A stretch of 64,000 bases of DNA, taken from positions 34,011,737 to 34,075,736 of the forward strand of contig CP154954.1 in the NCBI GenBank assembly GCA_039621445.1. Reading direction: 5' to 3'. Shown one piece after another: positions 38,401 to 49,524 of this stretch. Source of the stretch: Euglena gracilis (Eukaryota; Euglenida; Euglenophyceae; Euglenales). The number at the start of each line of letters is the position of its first letter. Positions within the stretch are counted from its first letter, which is position 1. Made by a program: the position numbers and the translations under genes. A model generated the notes under the pieces. The model searched no databases. It worked only from the letters and a program-made list of their open reading frames with translations, and was not told the DNA's origin.

Positions 38401-41400
38401 GTTCGTGGTTTACGTGCTATTTTGCGCCTCCCGGGCGGTAACGGCTGCGTTTTACGCACGCCCGCCGTGGGCAAAATTGCGCCTATCCGCCGCCGCCCTT
38501 CGCAACAATTAGGTAAAGGATCGCCGACCTCTAGCCGGGGCAGAGCGCTCGTTTTTGGAGCGCCGGCGCAGCCGATTTCGGCCGAAAACCGCCCAAAAAT
38601 GACGTTTTTCGGGGTGTTCGTGGTTTACGTGCTATTTTGCGCCTCCCGGGCGGTAACGGCTGCGTTTTACGCACGCCCGCCGCGGGCAAAATTGCGCCTA
38701 TCCGCCCGCCGCCCTTCGCAACAATTAGGTAAAAGATCGCCGACCTCTAGTCGGGGCAGAGCGCTCGTTTTTGGACCGCCGGCGCGGCCGAATTCGGCCG
38801 AAAACGGCTGAAAAATGACGTTTTTCGGGGTGTTCGTGGTTTACGTGCTATTTTGCGCCTCTCGGGCGGTAACGGCTCTGTTTTACGCAACCCCGCCGCG
38901 GGCAAAATTGCGCCTATCCGCCCGCCGCCCTTCGCAACAATTAGGTAAAGGATCGCCGACCTCTAGCCGGGGCAGAGCGCTCGTTTTTGGAGCGCCGGCG
39001 CAGCCGATTTCGGCCGAAAACGGCTGAAAAATGACGTTTTTCGGGGTGTTCGTGGTTTACGTGCTATTTTGCGCCTCTCGGGCGGTAACGGCTCTGTTTT
39101 ACGCAACCCCGCCGCGGGCAAAATTGCGCCTATCCGCCCGCCGCCCTTCGCAACAATTAGGTAAAGGATCGCCGACCTCTAGCCGGGGCAGAGCGCTCGT
39201 TTTTGGAGCGCCGGCGCAGCCGATTTCGGCCGAAAACGGCCGAAAAATGACGTTTTTCGGGGTGTTCGTGGTTTACGTGCTATTTTGCGCCTCCCGGGCG
39301 GTAACGGCTGCGTTTTACGCACGCCCGCCGCGGGCAAAATTGCGCCTATCCGCCCGCCGCCCTTCGCAACAATTAGGTAAAGGATCGCCGACCTCTAGCC
39401 GGGGCAGAGCGCTCGTTTTTGGAGCGCCGGCGCAGCCGATTTCGGCCGAAAACGGCCGAAAAATGACGTTTTTCGGGGTGTTCGTGGTTTACGTGCTATT
39501 TTGCGCCTTTCGGGCGGTAACGGCTCTGTTTTACGCAACCCCGCCGCGGGCAAAATTGCGCCTATCCGCCCGCCGCCCTTCGCAACAATTAGGTAAAGGA
39601 TCGCCGACCTCTAGCCGGGGCAGAGCGCTCGTTTTTGGAGCGCCGGCGCAGCCGATTTCGGCCGAAAACGGCTGAAAAATGACGTTTTTCGGGGTGTTCG
39701 TGGTTTACGTGCTATTTTGCGCCTCTCGGGCGGTAACGGCTCTGTTTTACGCAACCCCGCCGCGGGCAAAATTGCGCCTATCCGCCCGCCGCCCTTCGCA
39801 ACAATTAGGTAAAGGATCGCCGACCTCTAGCCGGGGCAGAGCGCTCGTTTTTGGAGCGCCGGCGCAGCCGATTTCGGCCGAAAACGGCTGAAAATGACGT
39901 TTTTCGGGGTGTTCGTGGTTCACGTGCTATTTTGCGCCTCCCGGGCGGTAACGGCTGCGTTTTACGCACGCCCGCCGCGGGCAAAATTGCGCCTATCCGC
40001 CCGCCGCCCTTCGCAACAATTAGGTAAAGGATCGCCGACCTCTAGCCGGGGCAGAGCGCTCGTTTTTGGAGCGCCGGCGCAGCCGATTTCGGCCGAAAAC
40101 GGCCGAAAAATGACGTTTTTCGGGGTGTTCGTGGTTTACGTGCTATTTTGCGCCTCCCGGGCGGTAACGGCTGCGTTTTACGCAACCCCGCCGCGGGCAA
40201 AATTGCGCCTATCCGCCCGCCGCCCTTCGCAACAATTAGGTAAAGGATCGCCGACCTCTAGCCGGGGCAGAGCGCTCGTTTTTGGAGCGCCGGCGCAGCC
40301 GATTTTGGCCGAAAACGGCCGAAAAATGACGTTTTTCGGGGTGTTCGTGGTTTACGTGCTATTTTGCGCCTCCCGGGCGGTAACTGCCCGCCGCGGGCAA
40401 AATTGCGCCTATCCGCCCGCCGCCCTTCGCAACAATTAGGTAAAGGATCGCCGACCTCTAGCCGGGGCAGAGCGCTCGTTTTTGGAGCGCCGGCGCAACC
40501 GATTTCGGCCGAAAACGGCCGAAAAATGACGTTTTTCGGGGTGTTCGTGGTTTACGTGCTATTTTGCGCCTCCCGGGCGGTAACGGCTGCGTTTTACGCA
40601 CGCCCGCCGCGGGCAAAATTGCGCCTATCCGCCCGCCGCCCTTCGCAACAAGCAGGTAAAAGGACCGACCTCTTGCCGGGTCAGAGCGCTCGTCTTTGGA
40701 GCGCCGGCGCAACCGATTTCCGTGGTTTACGTGCTATTTTGCGCCTCCCGGGCGGTAACGGCTGCGTTTTACGCACGCCCGCCGCGGGAAAAATTGCACC
40801 TATCCGCCGCCGCCCTTCGCAACAATTAGGTAAAGGATCGCCGACCTCTAGCCGGGGCAGAGCGCTCGTTTTTGGAGCGCCGGCGCAACCGATTTCGGCC
40901 GAAAACGGCCGAAAAATGACGTTTTTCGGGGTGTTCGTGGTTTACGTGCTATTTTGCGCCCCTCGGCGTTAACGGCTCTGTTTTACGCAACCCCGCCGCG
41001 GGCAAAATTGCGCCTATCCGCCCGCCGCCCTTCGCAACAATTAGGTAAAGGATCGCCGACCTCTAGCCGGGGCAGAGCGCTCGTTTTTGGAGCGCCGGCG
41101 CAGCCGATTTCGGCCGAAAACGGCCGAAAAATGACGTTTTTCGGGGTGTTCGTGGTTTACGTGCTATTTTGCGCCTCCCGGGCGGTAACGGCTGCGTTTT
41201 ACGCACGCCCGCCGCGGGCAAAATTGCGCCTATCCGCCCGCCGCCCTTCGCAACAATTAGATAAAGGATCGCCGACCTCTAGCTGGGGCAGAGCGCTCGT
41301 TTTTGGAGCGCCGGCGCAGCCGATTTCGGCCGAAAACGGCCGAAAAATGACGTTTTTTTGGGTGTTCGTGGTTTACGTGCTATTTTGCGCCTCCCGGGCG

Positions 41401-43092
41401 GTAACGGCTGCGTTTTACGCACGCCCACCGCGGGCAAAATTGCGCCTATCCGCCCGCCGCCCTTCGCAACAATTAGATAAAGGATCGCCGACCTCTAGCC
41501 GGGGCAGAGCGCTCGTTTTTGGAGCGCCGGCGCAGCCGATTTCGGCCGAAAACGGCCGAAAAATGACGTTTTTCGGGGTGTTCGTGGTTTACGTGCTATT
41601 TTGCGCCTCCCGGGCGGTAACGGCTGCGTTTTACGCACGCCCACCGCGGGCAAAATTGCGCCTATCCGCCCGCCGCCCTTCGCAACAATTAGGTAAAGGA
41701 TCGCCGACCTCTAGCCGGGGCAGAGCGCTCGTTTTTGGAGCGCCGGCGCAGCCGATTTCGGCCGAAAACGGCCGAAAAATGACGTTTTTCGGGGTGTTCG
41801 TGGTTTACGTGCTATTTTGCGCCTCCCAGGCGGTAACGGCTGCGTTTTACGCACGCCCGCCGCGGGCAAAATTGCGCCTATCCGCCCGCCGCCCTTCGCA
41901 ACAAGCAGGTAAAAGGACCGACCTCTTGCCGGGTCAGAGCGCTCGTCTTTGGAGCGCCGGCGCAACCGATTTCCGCCGAAAACGGCCGAAAAATGACGTT
42001 TTTCGGGGTGTTCGTGGTTTGCGTGCTATTTTGCGCCTCCCGGGCGGTCACGGCTGCGTTTTACGCACGCCCGCCGCGGGCAAAATTGCACCTATCCGCC
42101 GCCGCCCTTCGCAACAATTAGGTAAAGGATCGCAAGACCTCTAGCCAGGGCAAAGCGCTCGTTTTTGGAGCGCCGGCGCAACCGATTTCGGCCGAAAACG
42201 GCCGAAAATTGACGTTTTTCGGGGTGTTCGTGGTTTACGTGCTATTTTGCGCCTCTCGGGCGTTAACGGCTCTGTTTTACGCAACCCCGCCGCGGGCAAA
42301 ATTGCGCCTATCCGCTCGCCGCCCTTCGCAACAATTAGGTAAAGGATCGCCGACCTCTAGCCGGGGCAGAGCGCTCGTTTTTGGAGCGCCGGCGCAGCCG
42401 ATTTCGGCCGAAAACCGCCGAAAAAAGACGTTTTTCGGGGTGTTCGTGGTTTACGTGCTATTTTGCGCCTCCCGGGCGGTAACGGCTGCGTTTTACGCAC
42501 GCCCGCCGCGGGCAAAATTGCGCCTATCCGCCCGCCGCCCTTCGCAACAATTAGGTAAAGGACCGCCGACCTCTAGCCGGGGCAGAGCGCTCGTTTTTGG
42601 AGCGCCGGCGCAGCCGATTTCGGCCGAAAACGGCCGAAAAATGACGTTTATCGGGGTGTTCGTGGTTTACGTGCTATTTTGCGCCTCCCGGGCGGTAACG
42701 GCTGCGTTTTACGCACGCCCGCCGCGGGCAAAATTGCGCCTATCCGCCCGCCGCCCTTCGCAACAATTAGTTAAAGGATCGCCGACCTCTAGCCGGGGCA
42801 GAGCGCTAGTTTTTTGGAGCGCCGGCGCAGCCGATTTCGGCCGAAAACCGCCGAAAAATGACGTTTTTCGGGGTGTTCGTCGTTTACGTGCTATTTTGCA
42901 CCTCCCGGGCGGTAACGGCTGCGTTTTACGCACGCCCACCGCGGGCAAAATTACGCCTATCCGCCCGCCGCCCTTCGCAACAATTAGTTAAAGGATCGCC
43001 GACCTCTAGCCGGGGCAGAGCGCTCGTTTTTGGAGCGCCGGCGCAGCCGATTTCGGCCGAAAACGGCTGAAAAATGACGTTTATCGGGGTGT

Positions 43093-43513
43093 TGTGTACC
43101 AGGCAGCATGAACATGGCACTGTGCATAGCAGCAGACTGCAAAATGTACAATGTCATGCCAGATAGTACTATTCCATGTTCTGCAATACCAATTGCAGAA
43201 TTAGGAATAGCCTATCCTATCTCGGATCTGCCTTCTCTTTTCACAGGTGGTATTATTGTTTTGTTTTTGTGTTTCATCAGCCCAAAAGGGCAAATCAGAG
43301 ATTTGAAGATTAGAACTCCGATAGGAGAACATTTGTGGAACTGAAGTTCCAAAATCACACCTGGTTTGCCTTGTGCTCTGCATAAGCCCAAAGCCAATAA
43401 AAACTAATAGTTAAGTAAAAGATTTTCTTTTTTGTTACTCTCCTGGTTCTGTTCCCACGGGAGGGTGTAAGTAGGCCGACAGGCAGTGGGAAAAGAGTCA
43501 GGGGACGTACACT
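43093..43513 (+). repeat. 5' LTR of element 3 (LTR-C)
   Basis: About 420 bp, starting TGTGTACC and ending GTACACT or two bases earlier (near-inverted termini), directly followed by a PBS. It contains AATAAA at 43396-43401, a likely polyadenylation signal, and CTCTTTTCACAGGTGG, which looks like a 3' splice site. Its ends and the CACAGGTGGTATT stretch are shared with the LTR at 62782-63095, although the bodies are strongly diverged. Confidence 0.75.
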
Positions 43514-43528
43514 TGGTAGCAGATTAGG
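43514..43528 (+). other. Primer-binding site of element 3
   Basis: TGGTAGCAGATTAGG lies immediately after the LTR. The first ten bases match the complement of an initiator-Met-type tRNA 3' end. The identical 15-mer follows the related LTR at 63096-63110. Confidence 0.7.
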
Positions 43529-43768
43529 TTTCTTGCCTACGCCCCTTCTCCCCCCTTCTTCCCCCCATCTTAAAAGGTGACTTCAAATAGTGAGTGGTGC
43601 TGAGCCTATAGGCTATTAAGCATCCACGAGCTGTTTGGAGCCAACTTCTAAGCACAGGTACAAGCTTCAGGAGGCTGTGGGCAGTATACGCTGTCACACC
43701 CTTCTAAGTTTGTTCCTTTGCTTACTTTTTGGGTTTTCTTGTGCCTGTTTGTGCAAATAAATAGAAAT

Positions 43769-46700
43769 ATGCAGAGCTCAAGCACCAACACACTCATTGA
43801 TTACCAAGAATTGATAAGTTCTTTGAGAAGCACTTGTCATGAATTTTTGCAAGAGGAGTATACGCTCCAGTCCAGGTATACCCCAAGCTCTATAGAGCAT
43901 CCCCACGCCAAAATTTCCAGCTCTATTGAGCATCCACCCACCCCAGTGGTTTCCACCTCTATTGAGCATCCCCCCACCCCAGTGGTTTCCAGCTCTTTTG
44001 AGCACCCCCCCACCCCAGTTTTCAGCTCTATTGAGCATCCCCTTACCGTAATTTTCAGCTCTACCAAGCATTCCCCCACCCCGCTTTCCAGCTCTATCGA
44101 GCATTCCCCCCACAGCTCTATCGAGCAACCCCCCACCCAATGGGTGCCACACCTAACGGTGTCCAGCTCTATGGAGCATTCCCAACCCCAACGTGGTCCA
44201 AACCTAATGGTGCCTCATCCCCTCGCCCAATGGGCTCCCCCACACCCATTGGTGTCCAGCTCTATCGAGCAACATATAGCCCAACGGGCACAACCCCTTT
44301 TGATGGAAAGCCGATCGGCTGATAGGTATTCACCCCAGCGAGATTTCGCACCAATGCCCATAGGCACATATGACCCTGAGGCGGTTACACCACAACAACG
44401 TTTTGTTGATGATGGGTTGGAAACACCATGTTATTTCCAGCTCCCCCATTCTCACCCACCCCCAACTCTGATCGGACAATTGACATCCCCACCCGATACG
44501 GGTTCTTTTCCTGCCATGCCTTGCATGGACTCGGCTAATTTGCAGGCACAATTGCCACAAAAATTCCAAAAAGTGAGTGAGACAGTGTGTGAAATACAGT
44601 CCCGCAATGATGCGAATTTTTCCCACTTGCAACATAGTTTGCAGGCTTTGTCTGATCAACTGGAGCCAATAACGGCACAAAAATCCTGATATGGGAGCTT
44701 TTGTTACCTTGAAGCAGTTCGATACCTTAGCTGCTGCATTCCAAAAAGCGCAACAGCGCATTATGGAACTGAGCCGTGAATCGGCAAATTTTCACCATAT
44801 GCACACCCAACCTCGTGAAGGTTTCACTTCCAGCACTTATGTGCAGCAATTGGAGGAAAGACTTTCCCGGTTGGAGCGAAAATCATGTGGGTGTGGTGAA
44901 AATTCTGTTGAAATAGCAAGTTTTTTCGCCCATATCGCGAATATCGCAAGCAGGCAGGATGCTTACCACCAACGGTGGCAGAATAATATTGTTGACATCC
45001 AAGCCGCAATTGCGGAGTTGCAGAACCGCAATGCGGTACCATGTTCACATCATTTAGAACTTCAGCGATTGTCTGCAGATATGCATGACGAAAATCACCA
45101 AGTCAGGAAAAAAAATTTGTGACGGTCCGATACGGACCGAAGAAACAGTGAATCAGCAAGTCAAAAACTTGCAAAAAGATTTCTCAGCGCTATCCGCGCA
45201 AGTTTCAGTGTTTTTGGGACAGCCAATGGCTGAAAACGTGCGGAATCCGAAAAATACCCCTCCTTCCAAACCATCTCCACAACTGGAGTCTATTTCCGAA
45301 GCAGTGCACACTCTAGCTGTGCGACTACGGGAATTGGAAAGTGGTTTTGGAAAAATTTCTCAAGAATTCCGGTCTTTTTCTGACAAAATCCCTCTTCTGG
45401 ACGATATGTCCAAACACCGCAGGCGTATTAAGCGTTTGCAGGAATATATTGGTGCAATCACCGATCATCTGAAAATTATCGACGATTTGGAGAAACAGTT
45501 TCAAACTTGCCGCAGATTCCAGCTTCAAAAGCGCTAATAGCGCACCTTTGGCAAAGCCTATTGGCACATTGCCACAAAATTACGATTCTGCTCATGCAGT
45601 GGTCCCTCCTCCGGCGGTACCAGTCCCAATGGACCATTTTTTGGATGATGGGGTTGGTTTTCAAGAGAACGCCAACAGAAACCCTCAAAGAAATCGAAAA
45701 ATTTGGGAATATGAACTTTGTCGCGGTATGAGCCGCACTCCCGCTCATGGTATTGATCCTGAGATGCATCAGCATCACTATTCGCGCATTCGGGATTCAC
45801 CAAGTTTGCAAGGTACCTATGGTACACCAAGTGGAATATTGAATGCGCATTCGCAATATACACCCAAAACTACACTTGGTGCAACCACCGAGGTACCCGC
45901 GCATGGTGCGGTTTTGCGCCCAGGCCCAACCTCCTTGAATACCACCGAAGGGCCATGGGAGTCTCAGAAAGATATCAAAGGAATTATCGCTATCGCGAAA
46001 AAGGTGAAGCCCCAATGGGACGGTGAACCAACAACATGGAAACAGTTTTTCCGTGATTGGGAATACTACTGGGAATTGAAGGGACCAACCCAGTACGAAA
46101 ATCCGGAGGTGATCAAAATGGAATTCATAGACTGTTTACCAAAAGACGAAAAGGAACGCGTCAGACAATTGGTCATACGCGGGGGCATTTCTTTTCAGGA
46201 TTTAGTAGAGCAATATGCTTCTTCATGTTCAAGTTTGGTTTCCAGAATCACTCTGGAGAGAAAATGGCGGCAATATGCCCCCATGACCGAAAATGGAGGT
46301 CGATAGACCTATGGTACTCAAAATGGCTTTCTTTGGCAGCCGAAGTAGACGACTTAGGCGAAACCCAAATGAAAGAGCAATTCGACACAGTGTTACTGCA
46401 CTTTATACCCAAACTCATCAAAGAAATTCACCGCGAGGAACTCGCAGGAGATGTTTTGACGCTCGGTGAGCGATGAACTATGTTTCCAAACAGTTGAAGC
46501 TATCACAGCTTTTAGGACAAATCCAGTCGGCTTATACGAGCCACCCCACGGCAGGAATACCTGCTATCCAAGTCAGTTCTGTGAAAAAAGTGTCACACTT
46601 ATCACGTACCGCTATGGCGGAATCCAAGTTGCGCAATTCGCGCTCTTCAGAAGAATTTTCGGACAAATTGTGCTTTTTGTGTAATAAAAAGGGTCACATA

Positions 46701-47126
46701 TCTTGCCATTGTCCAAATCCCGCAGCGCGAAAGCGCAACGCAAGCCCAAGAGGATCAGCCTCATCATGCAGTTCTCGATTTTCACAAAATGCGCATTCAC
46801 AAAATTCAAAATATCGATCACGATCCACATGTTCACTGTGCGGATCAACCAACCACCCCTCACCTAAATGTCTCTATGCGACTCCTCCCCACCCAAGCCA
46901 TCGCGATATGACTCGCAGTTCAAAAGATCATACTTCAGCCAAAAGGCATAAGGTAGGTCAACGAACAACCTCTATTGAGGATTATCACCCGGCTTCGGGC
47001 AGGGAGGGGGATGATACCCCATGTAACAAAAGGGATCATCCCTACTTTAGCGCTCATAAATCCAGAGACGTATATGCGTCAAGAAAGTCAAAGGCTGATA
47101 TGGCCACCGGTTCGGATTTTGAGTAA
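43769..47126 (+). pseudogene. gag: Degenerate gag of element 3 with two CCHC zinc knuckles
   Basis: Start chosen at ATG 43769; the longer frame from 43718 opens with TTG. Overlapping or adjacent open pieces in changing frames (43769-44689, 44691-45122, 45085-45537, 45548-46306, about 46306-46476, 46473-47126) read as one protein with about five frameshifts. Order: Ser/Pro/His tandem repeats; coiled-coil segments (QQLEERLSRLERK); a capsid-like domain with WKQFFRDWEYYWE; then two CX2CX4HX4C knuckles at 46671-46712 and 46830-46871 in a basic Ser/Arg-rich context. This layout is typical of LTR-retrotransposon Gag. No protease or RT follows in a recognisable frame. Confidence 0.75.
43887..44290 (+). 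repeat. Degenerate minisatellite inside element 3 gag
   Basis: About ten imperfect units of roughly 36-45 bp, each containing AGCTCTAT(T/C)GAGCA followed by a C-rich stretch, encoding SSIEHPPTPV-like peptides. Several units keep the frame, so this is a repetitive, probably disordered Gag N-terminus. Confidence 0.8.
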
Positions 47127-47738
47127 AGTCACCCGAAACCCAGGGATGTGGACTACGGAGGCTACTAGAAAGGAGGTGACAGGAGTCATGACCCTAGTCA
47201 TCCCCTGCCCAGTATCCTTTCTGGTCATCGTTCCAGGATTTTCCGGTGTCCCCGCTCAAAATTCTGCCAAGTTTTTGACATATAGACAGTTTTGTGTTTC
47301 CTGTTCTGGTGCATCATGGGATACGCCATGAATGACCTTGTGGTTGAATGGATTTACACTTCAAGAATGCACACAGCTCCGCAAACTTCTTCCCCCATCA
47401 AAAACTTCCACTACTCATCATTTTTACATACCGTTTTCGATGACAGCAACATCGTTTTCAACAACACCAACACCGTTTTCAACCCAGGGGTAAAGAGAAA
47501 GTGCCCGCCCTACCCGCCGCATATCCACAAACGTTCCACATGCGGTAGGGGTAACAAGTAGCTTAACCCCCTATCGTTTCACTGGGTTCCAAGACGAAAG
47601 CCCTAAGGCCTGAAATTCGAATGGTGTCGAGTAGTCGCACAGCTGCTTTCATTTTTCGTTTACCACCAGGTTTGTCGATTGCAGACAATCCTGTACAACC
47701 CCGCAGCTCAAATTCGCATAAAATTTTTCTGACACACT
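47127..47738. other. Unassigned sequence after element 3 gag
   Basis: About 600 bp with only short interrupted frames. It includes a small in-line repeat (ACAGCAACATCGTTTTCAACAACACC region, 47445-47485). I recognise no protease, RT or other domain. It is probably the decayed start of the pol region, or unrelated DNA. Confidence 0.4.
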
Positions 47739-48025
47739 TGCAAGTTGGGGGATGGTCCAGCGTGTCCAAATAATTTCAGCACATCAGACGTCTGGCCAAA
47801 ACCAACTTTTAAGGCTTCAGGGGTCTTCTTCCCAAACTTCCCCACACAGCACCCCAGAAGACAAGACTTGATACTTGAATCCAGTTCAGAGTCCCACGCA
47901 AACTTGTACACTGTTTGCCAGCTTGCCTGTGAAAAATGTAATTCCCCAAAATCTCTGTGAGCCAATGCTTAATTTCTGCTGGCATCTCTTACCAAAATAA
48001 ATCTCAAATCTGGCCCGCGCTCACA
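47739..48025 (+). repeat. 287-bp LTR-like repeat, copy 1 (LTR-B)
   Basis: Begins TGCAAGTTGGGGG and ends GCGCTCACA, so it has TG...CA ends. It matches 49108-49394 at all but three positions by eye (about 99%) over an identical 287 bp. AATAAA lies at 47996-48001, 24 bases before the end, where a polyadenylation signal would sit in a plus-strand LTR. No primer-binding site follows. Instead CCCCCCTTCCC follows, which on the minus strand is a polypurine tract directly before a TGTGAGCG start, so orientation is ambiguous. Confidence 0.75.
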
Positions 48026-49107
48026 CCCCCCTTCCCAAAAACAATTGCCAGGCAATTGTCCAAAACAGAAATAAAAAATGAGCGGGCCGGAGATAAAATT
48101 CAACACACACACACGCAGCAGCGACATGGAAAAGTGATGAATGGCGGTTCTCGAATTTAAATTGCCAAATCTTCGAATCCACAGATAATTGTATACATGT
48201 CCAAATCCACAGATAAACCCCATGTGGGGCCCGCCTACCTGCACCCCAGCCTTTCCACCTTAGAGGGCCATGTCGTACGACCTACCCCGTACAACATGAC
48301 CCCCCATGGGGTCCAGCCGGGGCTTCGGCGACCCCCGCCGAGCCAAACCGGAGCAGAGCCCCCTTGAAGCGGCCCAGCACCGAACGGGGAGGCGGCACAC
48401 ACCACAGCCATCACAGCAGCAACAGGTTGACAAACTTGAAGATGATCACCCGATGTGCATTTGTAGGGCTGTTGCACAACCCTGATCACTGTTTTTTACG
48501 AGGTCAGGCTCCTCGCGCCGAAATCTCCAGGGGGAACTTGACCAATGACGTTGAAACTTGACATCTTGAACTTGGGAACTTGAAATCTTGGACATCACAC
48601 CTTGGATCCTCCACAGATTGACCTTGGGAACGTGGAATCTTGGAAATGATGACAGAACTCCTTCACAGATTGACCTTGGGAAATTGAAATCTTGACATGA
48701 CCACTTTCTTCCACCACAGATTCCTTGGGATCTTGAAATTGAACTTGACATCTTGACTTGAACTTGACCCTGAAATGACATCTTGACAGACATTTTGGAG
48801 ATTGAGATTATTAATGATGATGGCGGGCTGTGATTGACATTCGTCTGTCCTTCAGCCCAGGCTCCAACCAAGATCCACAGCAGCACCAACTCCAGGATCA
48901 CCTGCTGCTAGCTTGATCTGGAGAGTTGATCATGGTGGCCCAACACAGCATCTCACTGTGTGCCAACTGGTGCCTTCCTCTGCCTTGTCCCCCTTCTGCC
49001 GCTGTGCTGGCCCGCCACTTCCATGACATTTCACTTCTGAGTGTCTCCCGGCTCCACAGGTACGTTTGTACGGGGCTTTTCTGCACTGCAAATCTCATAC
49101 AAGTTTG
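48026..49107. other. Non-coding interior between the LTR-B copies
   Basis: About 1.08 kb with no credible gene. It holds a perfect inverted repeat ACAATTGCC-A-GGCAATTGT (48041-48059), a short (AC)n run near 48103-48114, a GC-rich patch (48230-48430) and a degenerate TTGAACTTG-type minisatellite (48535-48800). With the flanking repeats it resembles a small non-autonomous LTR element, but lacks a clear PBS. Confidence 0.5.
48535..48800. repeat. Degenerate CTTGACATCTTGAA-type minisatellite
   Basis: Short imperfect units built from CTTGACATCTTG, AACTTGGGAACTTG, AAATCTTGG and CCACAGATTGACCTTGGG recur irregularly. Two longer units containing CACAGATTGACCTTGGGAA occur at about 48612 and 48666. No coding potential is apparent. 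Confidence 0.65.
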
Positions 49108-49394
49108 TGCAAGTTGGGGGATGGTCCAGCGTGTCCAAATAATTTCAGCACATCAGACTTCTGGCCAAAACCAACTTTTAAGGCTTCAGGGGTCTTCTTC
49201 CCAAACTTCCCCACACAGCACCCCAGAAGACAAGACTTGATACTTGAATCCAGTTCAGAGTCCCACGCAAACTTGTACACTGTTTGCCAGCTTGCCTGTG
49301 AAAAATGTAATTCCCCAAAATCTCTGTGAGGCAATGCTTAATTTCTGATGGCATCTCTTACCAAAATAAATCTCAAATCTGGCCCGCGCTCACA
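49108..49394 (+). repeat. 287-bp LTR-like repeat, copy 2 (LTR-B), abutting the element 2 PBS
   Basis: Nearly identical to 47739-48025, with AATAAA at 49365-49370. It ends CTCACA at 49394 and the next base starts TGGTAGCAGAGG, a perfect primer-binding site. It therefore occupies the place of a 5' LTR for element 2, although element 2's 3' LTR (61453-61937) belongs to an unrelated family. Confidence 0.78.
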
Positions 49395-49436
49395 TGGTAG
49401 CAGAGGTTACAACATGTTACAACCTGGTAGCAGAGG
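49395..49436 (+). other. Duplicated primer-binding site at the chimeric 5' end of element 2
   Basis: TGGTAGCAGAGG occurs at 49395-49406 and again at 49425-49436. Between them lie GGTTACAACA-like fragments that match the last ten bases of LTR-A. Both PBS copies are perfect complements of a common eukaryotic initiator-Met tRNA 3' end. The first joins LTR-B; the second sits where element 1 has its single PBS before the TGGACTGCCC leader. Confidence 0.8.
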
Positions 49437-49524
49437 TGGACTGCCCATTTTTGATTCCCCTCCAACATGCGGCTACGAAGAAGAAACTGAAAAACGACCA
49501 GAAACTGCAAAAACTGACGCTGAC

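Larger units (their letters stand above)
12952..43092. repeat. Main 216-bp CpG-dense satellite array, about 140 monomers
   Basis: Head-to-tail monomers with a modal period of 216 bp, plus common 215- and 217-bp variants from one-base changes in the TTTTTCGGGG stretch. By hand count a typical monomer has about 32 CpG sites. Landmarks include TTTCGGCCGAAA (perfect palindrome), CGCCGGCG, CCCGGG, GAGCGCTC and a GCCCG/CGGGC hairpin. Because 216 is a multiple of three, long frames stay open on both strands (up to 474 codons at 35151-36575); I do not call these genes. The left part (about 13-28 kb) is more diverged, while about 28-40 kb is more homogeneous. Irregular short or partly duplicated monomers occur near 17940-17970, 18390-18440, 35600, 40384 and 40718. 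Confidence 0.95.
43093..47738 (+). mobile_element. Element 3: truncated LTR retrotransposon (LTR, PBS, decayed gag)
   Basis: The satellite is interrupted at 43092 and an LTR starts with TGTGTACCAGG. It is followed by a PBS and about 4.2 kb of leader and degenerate gag; the pol expected next is missing. Base composition is far more A/T-rich than the satellite or the large element. The right end is taken where the 287-bp repeat begins at 47739. Zinc knuckles in gag mark it as a different family from elements 1 and 2. Confidence 0.78.

Noticed and set aside
12952-43092. CRISPR-like regular repeats
   Set aside because: Repeats are contiguous 216-bp monomers without unique spacers, and there are no cas-like genes. 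This is a eukaryotic satellite.
48101-48116. Short (AC)n microsatellite as a regulatory element
   Set aside because: Too short and ordinary; only mentioned as content of the LTR-B interior.
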